From: Sphaerosporella brunnea
Lineage: Eukaryota > Ascomycota > Pezizomycetes > Pezizales > Pyronemataceae
DNA length: 64,000 bases
Direction: 5' to 3'
Assembly (NCBI GenBank): GCA_008704415.1
Contig: VXIS01000197.1
Coordinates: 1 to 64,000, forward strand
The position numbers and the translations under genes are program-made. Under the pieces are notes generated by a model, which saw only the letters and a list, made by a program, of their open reading frames with translations, had not been told where the DNA came from and made no database searches. Position 1 is the stretch's first letter. Each line of letters opens with the position of its first letter. This document shows positions 33,133-43,560 of this stretch, in pieces.

Positions 33133-33531
33133 AATCAACGTGTTCTTTTTTTGTTTTAATCATATTGTATTCGACCGCTTGCGGTCATGACATATAGTGA
33201 GAGAAGAGACTATGCTGCCCCTTAGGCTGGGCCTACTACTGGGGCCTGCGCCTTCTAAGGAAAGGAAATCAAGGAAATCACACTAGATAGAAGATTGTAT
33301 GAAGGAAATTCGTGAATGTGAACGCCCTTCTCGGGCAACGCTCCAACATTGGTAGTGCTCAGGAAGCTCATCACTGCCCCCGTACGCATGTCATCTGCCA
33401 GTAAAGCGGTGGTAGGGGTGGCCGGCCACCGCTTCTGCCTCTCTTCTTTTGTGGCGTCCTTACCCGCCTTCCATAGGACCATCTGTTCGCTATTCCACCT
33501 CTTACAGAATTGAAATCAACGTGTTCTTTTT
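33133..33531 (-). mobile_element. LINE copy H with intact 18-bp target-site duplication
   Basis: AATCAACGTGTTCTTTTT occurs at 33133-33150 and 33514-33531, exactly bracketing a 363-bp 5'-truncated LINE (33151-33513). On the - strand it encodes MVLWKAGKDATKEERQKRW and LLADDMRTGAVMSFLSTTN, the C-terminus of the ORF. Then come the 3' UTR and a palindrome at 33173-33186 that reads GACCGCAAGCGGTC, both stem halves changed together. This is the youngest-looking copy in the window. Confidence 0.9.
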
Positions 33532-34715
33532 GCAGGGTATAAACGCGCACGTACTCCGTTAGCCTGGCGCTCCAGCCGCTGGTAGTCGTCAACCTGAATG
33601 GAGAACAGTGGTCCATGCATTTACCATTATGAAAACTCAACGACACATCACCGACGGTGCTCGCGTACATGGATCATGTAACGCCGTCTAGCAGGAACAC
33701 CAATCGCCTGCAAAATAGGTGCAGTTTGGTTCATCTTGTCGAAGTCCATTTCTAATTTCGTTCCCCTTAGCAAAGCCAGTCCTGAACGGCGAAAGAGGAG
33801 GGTTCGAATCCGATGAAAGTGGCAAGTCAGCGCTATTCCACCTGACTTCCTGGACAGCCAAAACGCCTAGCAAGCTTGGAGATTGAGGCTACGTGGGGGC
33901 CCTACAGTGCCAGGGGGTCGCGAAACGCTGATTTAATCTTTTGCTATTACAAACATCGGACATCGCTGTTCCAACTTGACGTTACCAGTACATTCTGTGA
34001 TGAGGCAATCATCTTACATGTGGAGACCCGGTCGTACCCGTGACCTGTGGCCCTGGATGCCACCTGGCGTAATTGATCTTTTGTTGCTTCAAGTATCGTT
34101 GCTTACTCCTAATGTGCGCCAACCGACGGCAATGGCCTACACTATTTCCACAGTGGCGGAGAGGGGCCTCTATTCTTTTGACTTGTGCTGGACCATCCAG
34201 AGGCTCGACCATCCAGAGGCTCGTTGTGTGTGCTCGTTTCCAGACGCTTGGCAGAATTTATACCCAACGCGCCTTGAAGTAAGCGCGGTAGCGTTAGACT
34301 TTCAAAAGCATATTTGAAAAGCCGATAAAACCACCATATTACCAGTCCGGTACTTTACCGGTCCAATTCTAAATTTCGGGAACGAATGCGGCTTAGCCTT
34401 ATCGAAATAATAGTTTACTCGGCTTTGTGCCGTCGATGTCCGCGACTGTGGTGTTTTTGGCAATCGATCAGAGCAGCGCGTCTCTTTAGCTCGAACTGTC
34501 GACGGCGCGGCATGTGGCAATGCGGTGATCTTCCGATACCCGTGTCTCGGAGTCGTTCCATTTCCAGAGGATTTTGCACCTTGTATTGGAATAGAAATGA
34601 TCGTCCAGGTTTCTTCAATAGATTAGGTGATGATGCCGTAACCCGGCGGCGATGCCGGATACGCGGGATTCCCTTTCACCGAGTATCACGGCAGGCTCGA
34701 TCCTCCAGCTGCTGC
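33532..34715. other. No gene seen
   Basis: Several short frames on both strands without recognisable content. GGAGGGTTCGAATCC near 33800 looks like a tRNA T-arm, but no tRNA can be folded around it. Confidence 0.4.
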
Positions 34716-35427
34716 TTAGATCGCCGCTTGTGTTCTCCGGGCGAAGGAAAAAGAAGAGAAAATAGAAAATCTCCCAGGGACTACTACTGTTCGTTCTAGA
34801 TCCGCTTTGGGTGCAGATTTACAGGTAAGTGCCCCCACGAGGGCATCACGACTTAAGAGTACTCGCAATCCACTCCCTGCTGGCCAGCTCCACTTCAGCA
34901 CGCTATACAGTGCGCCGCCACTCTTCAAACGTCCTTCGATCCCTTTCCACAATCTTCTTGGCAGCAATCTCACAGGCGCTGGATACACCGCTTCAATCAG
35001 CCCCCGTCCGCTGCCCTCTCTCTCAGCCACACGACCATACCTGTTAAACTCCTCCATCGTCACAATAGGCGTTTTCTCGCTCTCAGCCGTCTCCGGCGCC
35101 TCGGGGGGTACATCGCCACCACGCTCGATCTGTACAAGCCGCTGCTGCAACAGCATCATCGCATCTTTCAGTGCCGCGTCAACCTGTGGGGAGTTGCCGG
35201 GCTTGCAGCGCTCGGTTTGGATGATGGAGAGTTGGCGCTTAACGGCTATGAGGGCGCGTTCATCTGCGGTTAGAGGAGGTGCTGGGGCCGGTGAGGGGGC
35301 GGTCGCCGCGGCTGCGTTAGGTGTTAGTTTTTGCCACTGCAGTATACGGCCGGGGAGGGGGAAGGGTACCTGAGGAGCTGGACATGCGCGAGGACAAGCG
35401 GGTGAAGAGACTGCGGATGCGGGCCAT
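34716..35427 (-). CDS. Hypothetical protein, 2 exons
   Basis: Protein of 217 aa from 35427-35370 and 35311-34716. The 58-bp intron has an AAACTAACACC branch site and closes in phase. Exon 1 gives a basic, Ser-rich start (MARIRSLFTRLSSRMSSSS) that could be a mitochondrial presequence. Exon 2 has an Ala/Pro linker, then TADERALIAVKRQLSIIQTE, ALKDAMMLLQQRLVQIERGG and a TMEEFNRYGRVAE motif. The last ~50 residues contain hydrophobic and basic segments, and a further intron near LTCKSAPK (CTTACCTGTAAAT) is possible. I do not recognise the family. Confidence 0.65.
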
Positions 35428-36029
35428 GGTGGTGAGGTCGAGTGGGGCGTGGTAGGCGGGGACGCATTGATCTGGTTGAGAGCACGGGTGAGAAGGCAAA
35501 AAATTGAGTGATGGATCAAGCCCAGTCCAAGATCTGCTATACATATAATAGCACTCGTCTTATTCTATTGGGAGCTATAAGAAATCCTTTGAATTGTTAA
35601 GTTCTCATGGTTTATTATGGAGTTTTTCATTTACGATACCAACAAACCGGGAGTTTTCGTTTGTTCTTAGAGGCTACCCGCTTTCATCATTTAACTATGT
35701 TGGACGCTTTCCAAAGGAAGATGAGATTCGTGTCACATTTCCTTGTACTCATCGCTATCCCCAACCTCGATCCTCCTGGCGGTCTCTTCGCATGCCTCGG
35801 TGCTTCGTCGACTGTCTTGCGAGAGTCCCACGTTTACCTTTACTTTCGCAGGGTCCGCGTTGGATAGTGCCATATTCCTATATATCGACCCTCTCGGTAT
35901 TCTTCCTAAATGATGCGGTTTGCGACATGGAGGTCTCTTGCGGGTGGGTCGGTGTATGGCTCTTGCGGGACTGGTATTGTCCAATACTGTGAAGCTTTGC
36001 TAGCTTTGCATCAGCCATCAGGAGAGAGA
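35428..36029. other. No gene seen
   Basis: Upstream flank of the 34716-35427 gene. The TATACATATAATAG stretch at 35538-35551 is a plausible TATA-type element for it. Confidence 0.4.
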
Positions 36030-36453
36030 TGAGTGAACAGGACCGAGGGGAGGGGTGAATCAGAGAATCTACCTCCAGCAAGCAACACGAGCCTGAACGC
36101 ATATCCCCCGTCACTCCATCACCCACCCTGTCGCCCAACAATAGGGTTCCAGGAAACTCGGAGACGTGGATAAGCAACTGGGGTGGCCCGGCAATCCAGA
36201 CGTGAGGCAACTGCCGTATTCAAAGATATATTGGAGTTGTCAAGGAGCTGGAATCTCGACCGTAGGCGGGATGCTCGCTGCCGGGGGTAGCTCAGGGATT
36301 GGATGGAACGATGCGCCTGAACCAGTGAAGAAGCCCAATGGCAAAGAACGCCGTCTCGCGTTTATCATCCTATTGGTTTTAACAGCAGTCTTTAAAAAGC
36401 TGCCTCTGCAGCCTGAAATTCAGGCTGCTGCAACCAGCCGAATTCCTTTGTAA
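36030..36453 (+). CDS. Possible small protein with hydrophobic C-terminal segment
   Basis: Coding-like sequence appears in two frames: a Ser/Pro segment (SPVTPSPTLSPNNRVPGNSE) to ~36208, then GWNDAPEPVKKPNGKERR followed by LAFIILLVLTAVFKKLPLQP to the stop at 36453. An intron near 36208-36245 would be needed, but candidates are too short (~35 bp) or out of phase. The C-terminal hydrophobic stretch suggests membrane association. Low confidence. Confidence 0.25.
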
Positions 36454-38228
36454 GAAAGAACATAACACTCGGATATATCGATTGAACAACGATCCTAGCT
36501 AGTCGGATTATTGGCAGTGATTCCACTGCGAGCACGCTTTCCGTTCCACGTATCAGTCGTCGTGGATGCGAAATTTCCGCTTCTTGGAAAGCATTACTGG
36601 AATTTCCTGCTCATCAGGACGACAACCCTATAGCGAGAGAAAAACTAAACTCTGGACATTCCTCTGGACATTCTTGAGTTCGAAGTTTCGGGCGTAGGAA
36701 AGCCGGCTGCCGCATATGTTCATAGCGTGGTTGCATCCTCTGCAAGACCATCAACATATGTGACAGTTCAACCAATGCAGATTAGCTGCTGTGTCCTTGG
36801 GAATGAAAGATGCCAGAGCTGGAACGAACCCAGTGGTTTGATATGCTTACTCTGAACGCTGCCTTGTCTCCTGGAATCGGCGTAGGTATGGGCTTCTCCC
36901 GCAGCGGAAACTGCACCGCAATAAACGTGTTGCGAACGACAATCAGTCATGAGGGGCCTTTATATTTTGTTCTCGGTTATACCAGTCTGAAACAGCGAAG
37001 TTGACGCAGCGTTGAGACATGTACAATGCCATCTCTGCTAGACAAAACCAAGCGGTGTTGGGCTTGGCTAACTTTTAGTCGGCGTGTTCGGTTTGTCTGA
37101 TCAGGGTCGCTAGCTTGGCGGGATCCCAATGTGGGATGCCATCGCCAGGTCTGCTTTAGCTGTTTGGAAGGTGGTACGGGAGAGCTGGATAGAAAAAATG
37201 CCCCATGGCGATTGAAGAGCCCTTTTCATTTGAGTTGAATATCATCTTGTGCCTGTTCGGCAGAGTGTTTGGAGCACCGGTTAGTCTGCATTCTGTTCTT
37301 GCTCTCCTCCTAGACCTTGATTATCCATGAATGCCCTACCAGCAGTTTGGGCAGAAGATCCCCCCCCCCATACGATACGGCTTCCCCCAGTACGAGACAT
37401 GACTGCTTATCCTCCTCGCTGACCCTTGGGTGCGCCGGAAAACCTAACCCTGACGTCACATGATCTTTGGACGCGCCGTCGCCCATGCTGCAAGGCATAC
37501 GGCAGGAGCTACTGTACTCTAGTCGAACAGAACAGAACCCCGAATACCGAGACCACACTTGTGTTCAAGATAGACTGCTGTCGTCTGTGAAGACTGCAGC
37601 GAACTGTCAGCAGGTGACAGAAAGTGCAAGCGATGTTATTTCTTGGTCTCAGGAATCCTCTGCAGCTCTAGTTCCGGCTCTCCGTCAGCATATGTTCCAA
37701 GGGTTGGCAGTGCGATGGGGTAAGTAGGGGAACAGATGTACTGTTAGAGGTGGTGCCTGCTATGTTGAGTGCATTGACACAAGACGCTATGAGGTGATCA
37801 TGGCAGGAGGTGGATGGAGGGCAGGCCGTTACTGTACGATGCCCCAGCAAGAACCGACGGACAGTGCGCTGCTGCCTGTGCTGATCGTAGTTTTCACTTC
37901 AGATCGTCACTGCTGGCGACCCCGGGTCGGAAGTGCTCGCGGGCTGCCAGAATGAAGATCTCGCCCGCAACAACTGGCTCTCGCTGTGGCGTGGAAGAGG
38001 GCTCTGTCAAATACCGTCTGCTGGGGTTCACTTAGAATGGTAACGCCAGGGAAGGCTAAGCAACTGCAAAGATCGGGAGTTCAGAAATCGAATTATCAGA
38101 CCAAAGGCAAATCACAACGCGAGATGGCATACGATGAACAAACACGTAGGACTGAGCCTCTCCGACTGTCTACCACTTTGCCACCTTTTCAGACACTCCC
38201 ACATGACATGGACATGTCGCCTGTCGCT
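36454..38228. other. No gene seen
   Basis: A C9 run lies near 37363-37371. No recognisable protein or RNA found. Confidence 0.4.
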
Positions 38229-38849
38229 CTAGTACCGTCCTCCTTTCATCCGTCTCGCTGTCGCCTTGGCTGAATGCTTGACTTTCCAAACGATGCCTGA
38301 AATCCTGCTCCTAAGCTTCTGGGTCTTTTGTTTGAGGTAACGCCGGGCCCAGTTCTCAGATACATCGTCTTTATCGATCCACTCAAACGAAGCGGCGTCG
38401 TCGGAAATTCTCAAGCGGGACCTGGTGTTTGCAATGTGAACAGACGTTTCCTGGGGCTTGGCAGCACTCTGTGCGACAGCTTTCTTGAGTGTCTGCCGCC
38501 CCTCGTGCTGGTCGGCAAGTCCGCCCGAAACCTGCTGTAGTCTGGCTCTGAGCTCAGCGCCGTCGGGAAACATTTCGAAGGCTTGCCAGTCTATATTGTT
38601 CAGAGGGAAGTCTGTTCGCGTTAACACCTTCTCTGGCCGGTTATGCATGGACTCGTTATACACACCTATTGTGGACTCAACCAGTTGTTCGCTAACATCC
38701 ACCAGAACGGCCGGCGCGATTGGCTCGCTACTCTTGGCAAGCTGTTGCATCCATTCGTGTGTTAGCGCTTTGGCTGCGGTCAACCAGTCGGGATTTGATA
38801 AACTGACCTCAGCGGGAAGGTTGTTATTATGCATTCCGTTAACGTCCAT
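38229..38849 (-). CDS. Hypothetical protein, 206 aa
   Basis: Start MDVNGMHNNNLPAEV at 38849. The frame extends upstream to 38981, but that part looks like leader. The sequence is balanced and soluble: SNPDWLTAAKALTHEWMQQL, VDVSEQLVESTIGVYNES, FPLNNIDWQAFEMFPDGAEL and RARLQQVSGGL, ending in a strongly basic helix (RRYLKQKTQKLRSRISG, then KHSAKATARRMKGGRY). No domain recognised. The basic end could bind nucleic acid or membrane. No intron needed. A - strand open frame at 39003-39293 lies just upstream and might belong to it. Confidence 0.6.
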   Translation of the reverse strand: MDVNGMHNNNLPAEVSLSNPDWLTAAKALTHEWMQQLAKSSEPIAPAVLVDVSEQLVESTIGVYNESMHNRPEKVLTRTDFPLNNIDWQAFEMFPDGAELRARLQQVSGGLADQHEGRQTLKKAVAQSAAKPQETSVHIANTRSRLRISDDAASFEWIDKDDVSENWARRYLKQKTQKLRSRISGIVWKVKHSAKATARRMKGGRY

Positions 38850-39002
38850 CGTAGTAGACGGTGAATACGAAGTGCCTTGTTGGTCAAAAATGTAGGAGGT
38901 GTAGATGATTGGAATGGCTTTAGTTGAGGATGAATGGGTAAGTTTGGTGTAAGCGCAATTCAGTTGATTCGAGGGGGGCAACCATTAGTAGATCGCTTGT
39001 GC

Positions 39003-39293
39003 TCACTCGATAGAGGGTGGAATATCGTCGCCTTGTTCATCATATGCTGTCACTCGCCTGATCAATTGGTCCAAATACGTTTCAACCTCGCATGAGCGCA
39101 TGCTTGCGGGTCGCTCACTCCATGGCCTCACGTGCCCGTTTTCGTACAAGCGTCTCATTGATTTCTGACATTGTTTCCCTCGATATATTAATAATTTATT
39201 ACTGAGTGACTGTATCAGTCGGTGGTATGCCTCCCTGTGAGTCACTCTCCCGGCAGGTGCCTTTGTGGGTATATAGGCTATGTTTCCTCTCAC
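39003..39293 (-). CDS. Possible exon or small hypothetical protein
   Basis: A 96-aa frame with coding-like composition (AYHRLIQSLSNKLLIYRGKQ, MRSCEVETYLDQLIRRVTAY). It ends IPPSIE at a GAGTGAGC, so a GTGAGC donor overlaps its stop. It could be a first exon spliced towards the 38229-38849 gene, but I found no acceptor that keeps the phase. Confidence 0.35.
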   Translation of the reverse strand: MRGNIAYIPTKAPAGRVTHREAYHRLIQSLSNKLLIYRGKQCQKSMRRLYENGHVRPWSERPASMRSCEVETYLDQLIRRVTAYDEQGDDIPPSIE

Positions 39294-42129
39294 GTTTGGG
39301 GGGGGGGGGGGCGGGGCATGGTCATCATCACCGCCACCACTATGCGACGTAATTCGAGTATAGCGACATGAATGCGAGATCCTTCACCACCTTGACCCTC
39401 CTTCACTTCCACTGACCTATGTTTAGACCAGCTTGGTCTCTTCTGAACAGCAGCCTTTCCTTGACAGTCTCAGCCCCGAGAATCTTACGAAGCGAATATA
39501 AAGATGTATGCGTAACGACCCGTTCAGAGGGGGAGAAGAGATCACCTAAGTAGCCCTCGGGCCAGAACGCTCGAACTCGGCCGCAAGCTTTTCGACGTCG
39601 TACAACGAGGGGACAACAGAAAGGTGTGTGAATGTGTTACAAGTGGGCGCGATAGCTGGCTGGAAATACGTGAGGTACTGATGTGTAAACGCGCTGGCGA
39701 GAAACAGGGGCCTGAAGAGAGATTGCGAACACTGATCAGCAATTCCAATGCCGCTTACCTTGTCAACATGATCTGCTACAAAAATTCTGCATTTGTTTCC
39801 TTATCGCCGTGCCCTTCGTTGTCTAGAAGGCAGCTGCTGATGGTAATTGCAATGCCGTTACCAAATTCTTCCACAATGGAAGACCGTTCCGCTGCTCGAG
39901 ATGCTATCCTGACCCGAATGGACGAAGGATTTGAGGGTTGGATGAAGGAGGGCACACTTCCTTGCGTCAATTCAAAGATTTGGCGCGGTCGAATATCGGA
40001 TCGTCGGGTCCTCTCCAGCAGCCTACTCATCCGCTCTGGGGTGCACGGGTGCACTTATCCAAGCGGGCCATCCTAGTATCATAAAACAGTTCCCACCGCG
40101 TGATGTCAAATTCCTTGCCCTTTTTTGTGAAGCTGTTCGGTCGTCTGTTTTGGCAGGTGTGATTGCATTTTTGGTGTCGCCTTCTTCCATCGCACATGCT
40201 CAACTTGTCGGAGTAAAAGCATCGAGCGTGATCTCAGTGTCGTCGAGATCCGGAACGTCGGGCGTTTTGGTGTCGGTAACTGTGGGGTAGTTTGCTTGAG
40301 CGGTTCAGCGCATCGTGGCAGCAGCCAGTGCGATATCGTCTAGTTCGTATAAGCTTGGTGTGTGGCTTTTCGGTATGATGCATCTTGCGGAACAGTGTAG
40401 GCCAAGTTTGTGAGAGTTACTGAGGGTGTTTATTATCAGCCGCTTGAGGTCGTGATAAGAGAGGCACATGTTGATTTGTCTGCCAGGAGGCTGTGCCACG
40501 GTGCAGGAAAAAAAATAACTAAAAGTTAGACGTGAAGCACCACTGAAATTCAACAGTTTAGACATGCGCAACCGGTGGCCGCAATATTTTGACTTGTCCT
40601 AATCAATACGCTGCCACTTATGACACCCTGCAGCTCCGGAATCTACCACTACGTTACTACCCGACAATCAGGACGTCTCCGAGCAAATAGCGATGGCATT
40701 TTCTCCTATTACAATTACGACTGAAGGCAAGATGGATCGGCTGCGAGTACTAACGCTAAAAAGTACCCGTACCAAAATACGCAATTAGGTAGGCTTTTTC
40801 TGTAGCCTAGCAGGTGTTGTAGCTCGTGATCTAGGACGGGTGCCACGTGCCAAGACTTCCAACTCTGAGGCTTGGCAGACACCATCTCGTTCTCCTCATC
40901 ACGACACCAAGACCACGCCTGGCATGTTTCGCCCATGCTCGCTCTTAGGACACCTTGAAATCAACCTAGTTCGATCCGTTGAACACTATCAGGTCTGAGG
41001 GAGAAGGGTGGATTGTTGTTTTGCCTCGTGCAGTGCTTGGAACCCCATCATGGGAAAGGTCCCGATGTGCGGTTATCACTCAAACCGCGCTCGATATCGC
41101 ATGTCTGGGCGTGGTAACTTTATGAAAATGGGTCGGTCTTTCCCCCTCCAAGTTGGACACCGAGCACCCGCTGATAGTGCAAGTGGTATTATAGATTCGC
41201 GGAAGGACAAATTGTTCCGCTTGCGAGCAGTGTGACCACCCTTTGGAGACCTGCAACCGGGCAATCGCGAGTTTCAACGATAGCAGGTTCCTATCTGATT
41301 CTTACCGAGAATGCATAAAATGCTGATTGATGCTTCAACACGGGTTCGCAAAAGCGTAGATGCCGATAAGATCGATGCTGCATGTGCACAATGGAGCGGC
41401 ACAACTGCCGTCACAGAGTGCTTTTGGAAATTGAAAATCTCTCCGTTGTAATCGTGCTCAACCATCCCGGTTCCTATGATTGATTGCCCGTTTCAGTTCA
41501 AACTGGGGCCCATCGCAAATGCAGGGAGTTGACAGGCTTGACGCTCTCAGGATTGCTAATCGTATGAAGATACTCAGCGCGACAAGGATCGCAAAACAGT
41601 TCTTCAGTCTGAATGGCAAAAAACTGCACTTATACTAGTGTTGCCCATGAACGGAGTTACGTTCAGGTTATATTCAGTAACCTTGGTCAGTAGTCATGAC
41701 ATCGTTCGTAACTTTTATCTTAGCAAGTAGAACAGCGACGACGCCGGCGCTTCACCACCATGCCCGACGCCCGCTGTAACAGAGAAAATCACGTACATTT
41801 ATTCTACCTATCACTATATATATAGAGAAGTTTCCGGCGCGAAAATTTACCCGGCTTCCCAGCGAGTGGCGATTACCTATAATGCAGTTGGTGTGGCGTT
41901 TTCCGGAGGCTCAACCCTGAATTTCCGACCAACTGCACAGCTCTATCATTCTGGACTCAGTAACCCACCATTCAACTCCACACCTCCCCTCTCAACCAAG
42001 CGACAAAGAAAATAAAAGAAATGCACAAGAAAATTAATAAAAAAGTCCACGCGCTTAGGCAACAAAAGCTACGCAAAGGGGAGAGAAGCAAAAACCTTCC
42101 GCTCCCAGGCGTGTAGGAGGCGGCGAGGA
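39294..42129. other. 2.8-kb gene-poor stretch
   Basis: A G12 run lies at 39298-39311 and TCACTATATATATAGAG at 41810-41826. The short frames at 39624-40076 are unconvincing on both strands. No gene supported. Confidence 0.4.
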
Positions 42130-42213
42130 AGCCCCAGGACTTGAACCGGGGCACCCCAGCTGTGAAGGGGTACCAGTCCTACCCGGCAGTTTATACCACT
42201 GGGCCATGGGGGC
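42130..42213 (-). other. tRNA-like sequence, probably a tRNA pseudogene
   Basis: The - strand has a T-loop block (GGTTCAAGTCC), a D-loop-like GCCCAGTGGTA and near-complementary ends (GCCCCCA and TGGGGCT). A five-pair ACCCC/GGGGT stem encloses a 9-base loop (TTCACAGCT). The D stem, the T stem (one mismatch) and the acceptor end do not all pair, and ~20 extra bases sit before the anticodon-like stem. I could not assign an anticodon. Confidence 0.35.
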
Positions 42214-42809
42214 TTTTTGATATGAGGTTGAAAGCAGTCGGACCTATAAACACTCAATGTTGTAAGGCCTACTCCGACAATCTATTTTTTCTGCAAGGTT
42301 TTAGCCATCCCTCAGCAGCCATCGCGCATCGACAACCTGCACGAGGGTAAGGCTAATCATACCGCCGGAGGCAATGTGCCGTCCAAGATGAAATTTCAGG
42401 TCCTCACGATTGCTATGCCACAGCTTAACGATGTCACGGCCAATTGTATTCCGTCCAATTAGGAGTTCTTTCACCGTTGAAACCAGAAACTGAGGGAAAT
42501 ATGTGTTTTACACAATTCGCTCAGCAACGTTGGATGACAGAATAAACAAAGCAAGAAGGTGGCGGAAAATTCGTTTCCTTAACGGAATACCACTTGGTCT
42601 AGTTCGAAAATGCGCTTCTCCATTGTCTTCTGGCTCCTCATCATCCGGGCAGCGTCGCTTCAGACTGACGATAACAGACTGACCAAGAGAAGCTCTCTCC
42701 AGAAGACACAAACTTCCCACTGTACGCTGCGGCTTGCAGTCTCATTGGCATCACCGTCACGGCTGCTCAGGCCTGCGCCCTCGCTTTTCTTGGTGGGGAA
42801 CTCTATTTG
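42214..42809. other. No gene seen
   Basis: Nothing recognised up to the duplicated promoter at 42810. Confidence 0.35.
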
Positions 42810-43007
42810 TTGCCATGCTAAACGGCACTTCAACGTTCAGTCCAGACTGAATGCCAGACTTAACAGCACTTTAAAAACGACGAGTATGTATACCTCCCAT
42901 CCCCCCCCCCTCCTTTCTTTCTCCTCGACTGCGACCCAATCCCTTTTTCCATCCGACCATACCACCACCAAACACGAAAATGCCAAGATCCGCCCGCAAG
43001 TCGATCC
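42810..43007 (+). repeat. Duplicated 5' end (promoter plus 9 codons) of the orphan gene family
   Basis: About 195 bp are nearly identical to 47921-48115, including TTTAAAAACGACGAGTATGT, the C-run leader and the ATG with MPRSARKSI. Similarity stops abruptly after TCGATCC. The frame then runs into unrelated sequence, giving a chimeric ~44-aa frame that ends near 43112. It is a truncated duplicate, not a working copy. Confidence 0.85.
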
Positions 43008-43081
43008 GCTTATCTGTATGTTATCCAGCGACTCACAGAAGCGATTGTGGGATAATGCTCAGCAGCGATCAGGATTTCAGC

Positions 43082-43560
43082 GAGAGATATCACCGGCTTC
43101 TAGTAACGAATTAGCTCATTGATTTTACTCGATTAATCTGGAAATTGAAATATACTTTTGCAACCGCAGCCTTTCGGGTACGGACAGGAGTGGTCATCCC
43201 TCCGATTGAGGGAAGGTAGATGGCGTTGGGACCGGAAAGCACTTTACTCCAAAGGCGGAGGTGCCAGAAAACCTTGAAGCAGCAAAGTTTGTGGTGTTGG
43301 GATAATCAATTACCCCAACATCGTCCTTTTCGGGGGAGGGGGGGTGGCGGAGGAGAACGGTGGCTCGATAGTGCGTTGCTCGGAGCACAGCATTGTGTCA
43401 AAAGGCCTGTGAGACATATCACCGACTTCTAGTAAAGAATTAGCTCATTCATTTTACTGGATTAATCTGGAAATTGAAATATACTTTGGCAACCGCCTTT
43501 CGCGTACGGACAGGAGTGGAGTTGGGGTAATGCGATACCCCAACAGCGTCCTCTCCAAAG
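43082..43560. repeat. Direct repeats and GTTGGGGTA hairpins
   Basis: About 110 bp at 43082-43193 recur at 43411-43519 (shared GATTAATCTGGAAATTGAAA and ACGGACAGGAGTGG). Two hairpins with the same stem follow: 43296-43319 (one stem mismatch) and 43521-43544 (perfect, GTTGGGGTA / TACCCCAAC with a 6-base loop). Both hairpins are followed by a CGTCCTCTCC-like word. Non-coding; possible decayed mobile element. Confidence 0.65.

Noticed and set aside
33790..33830. tRNA suggested by GGGTTCGAATCC
   Set aside because: No acceptor, D or anticodon stem can be paired around it.
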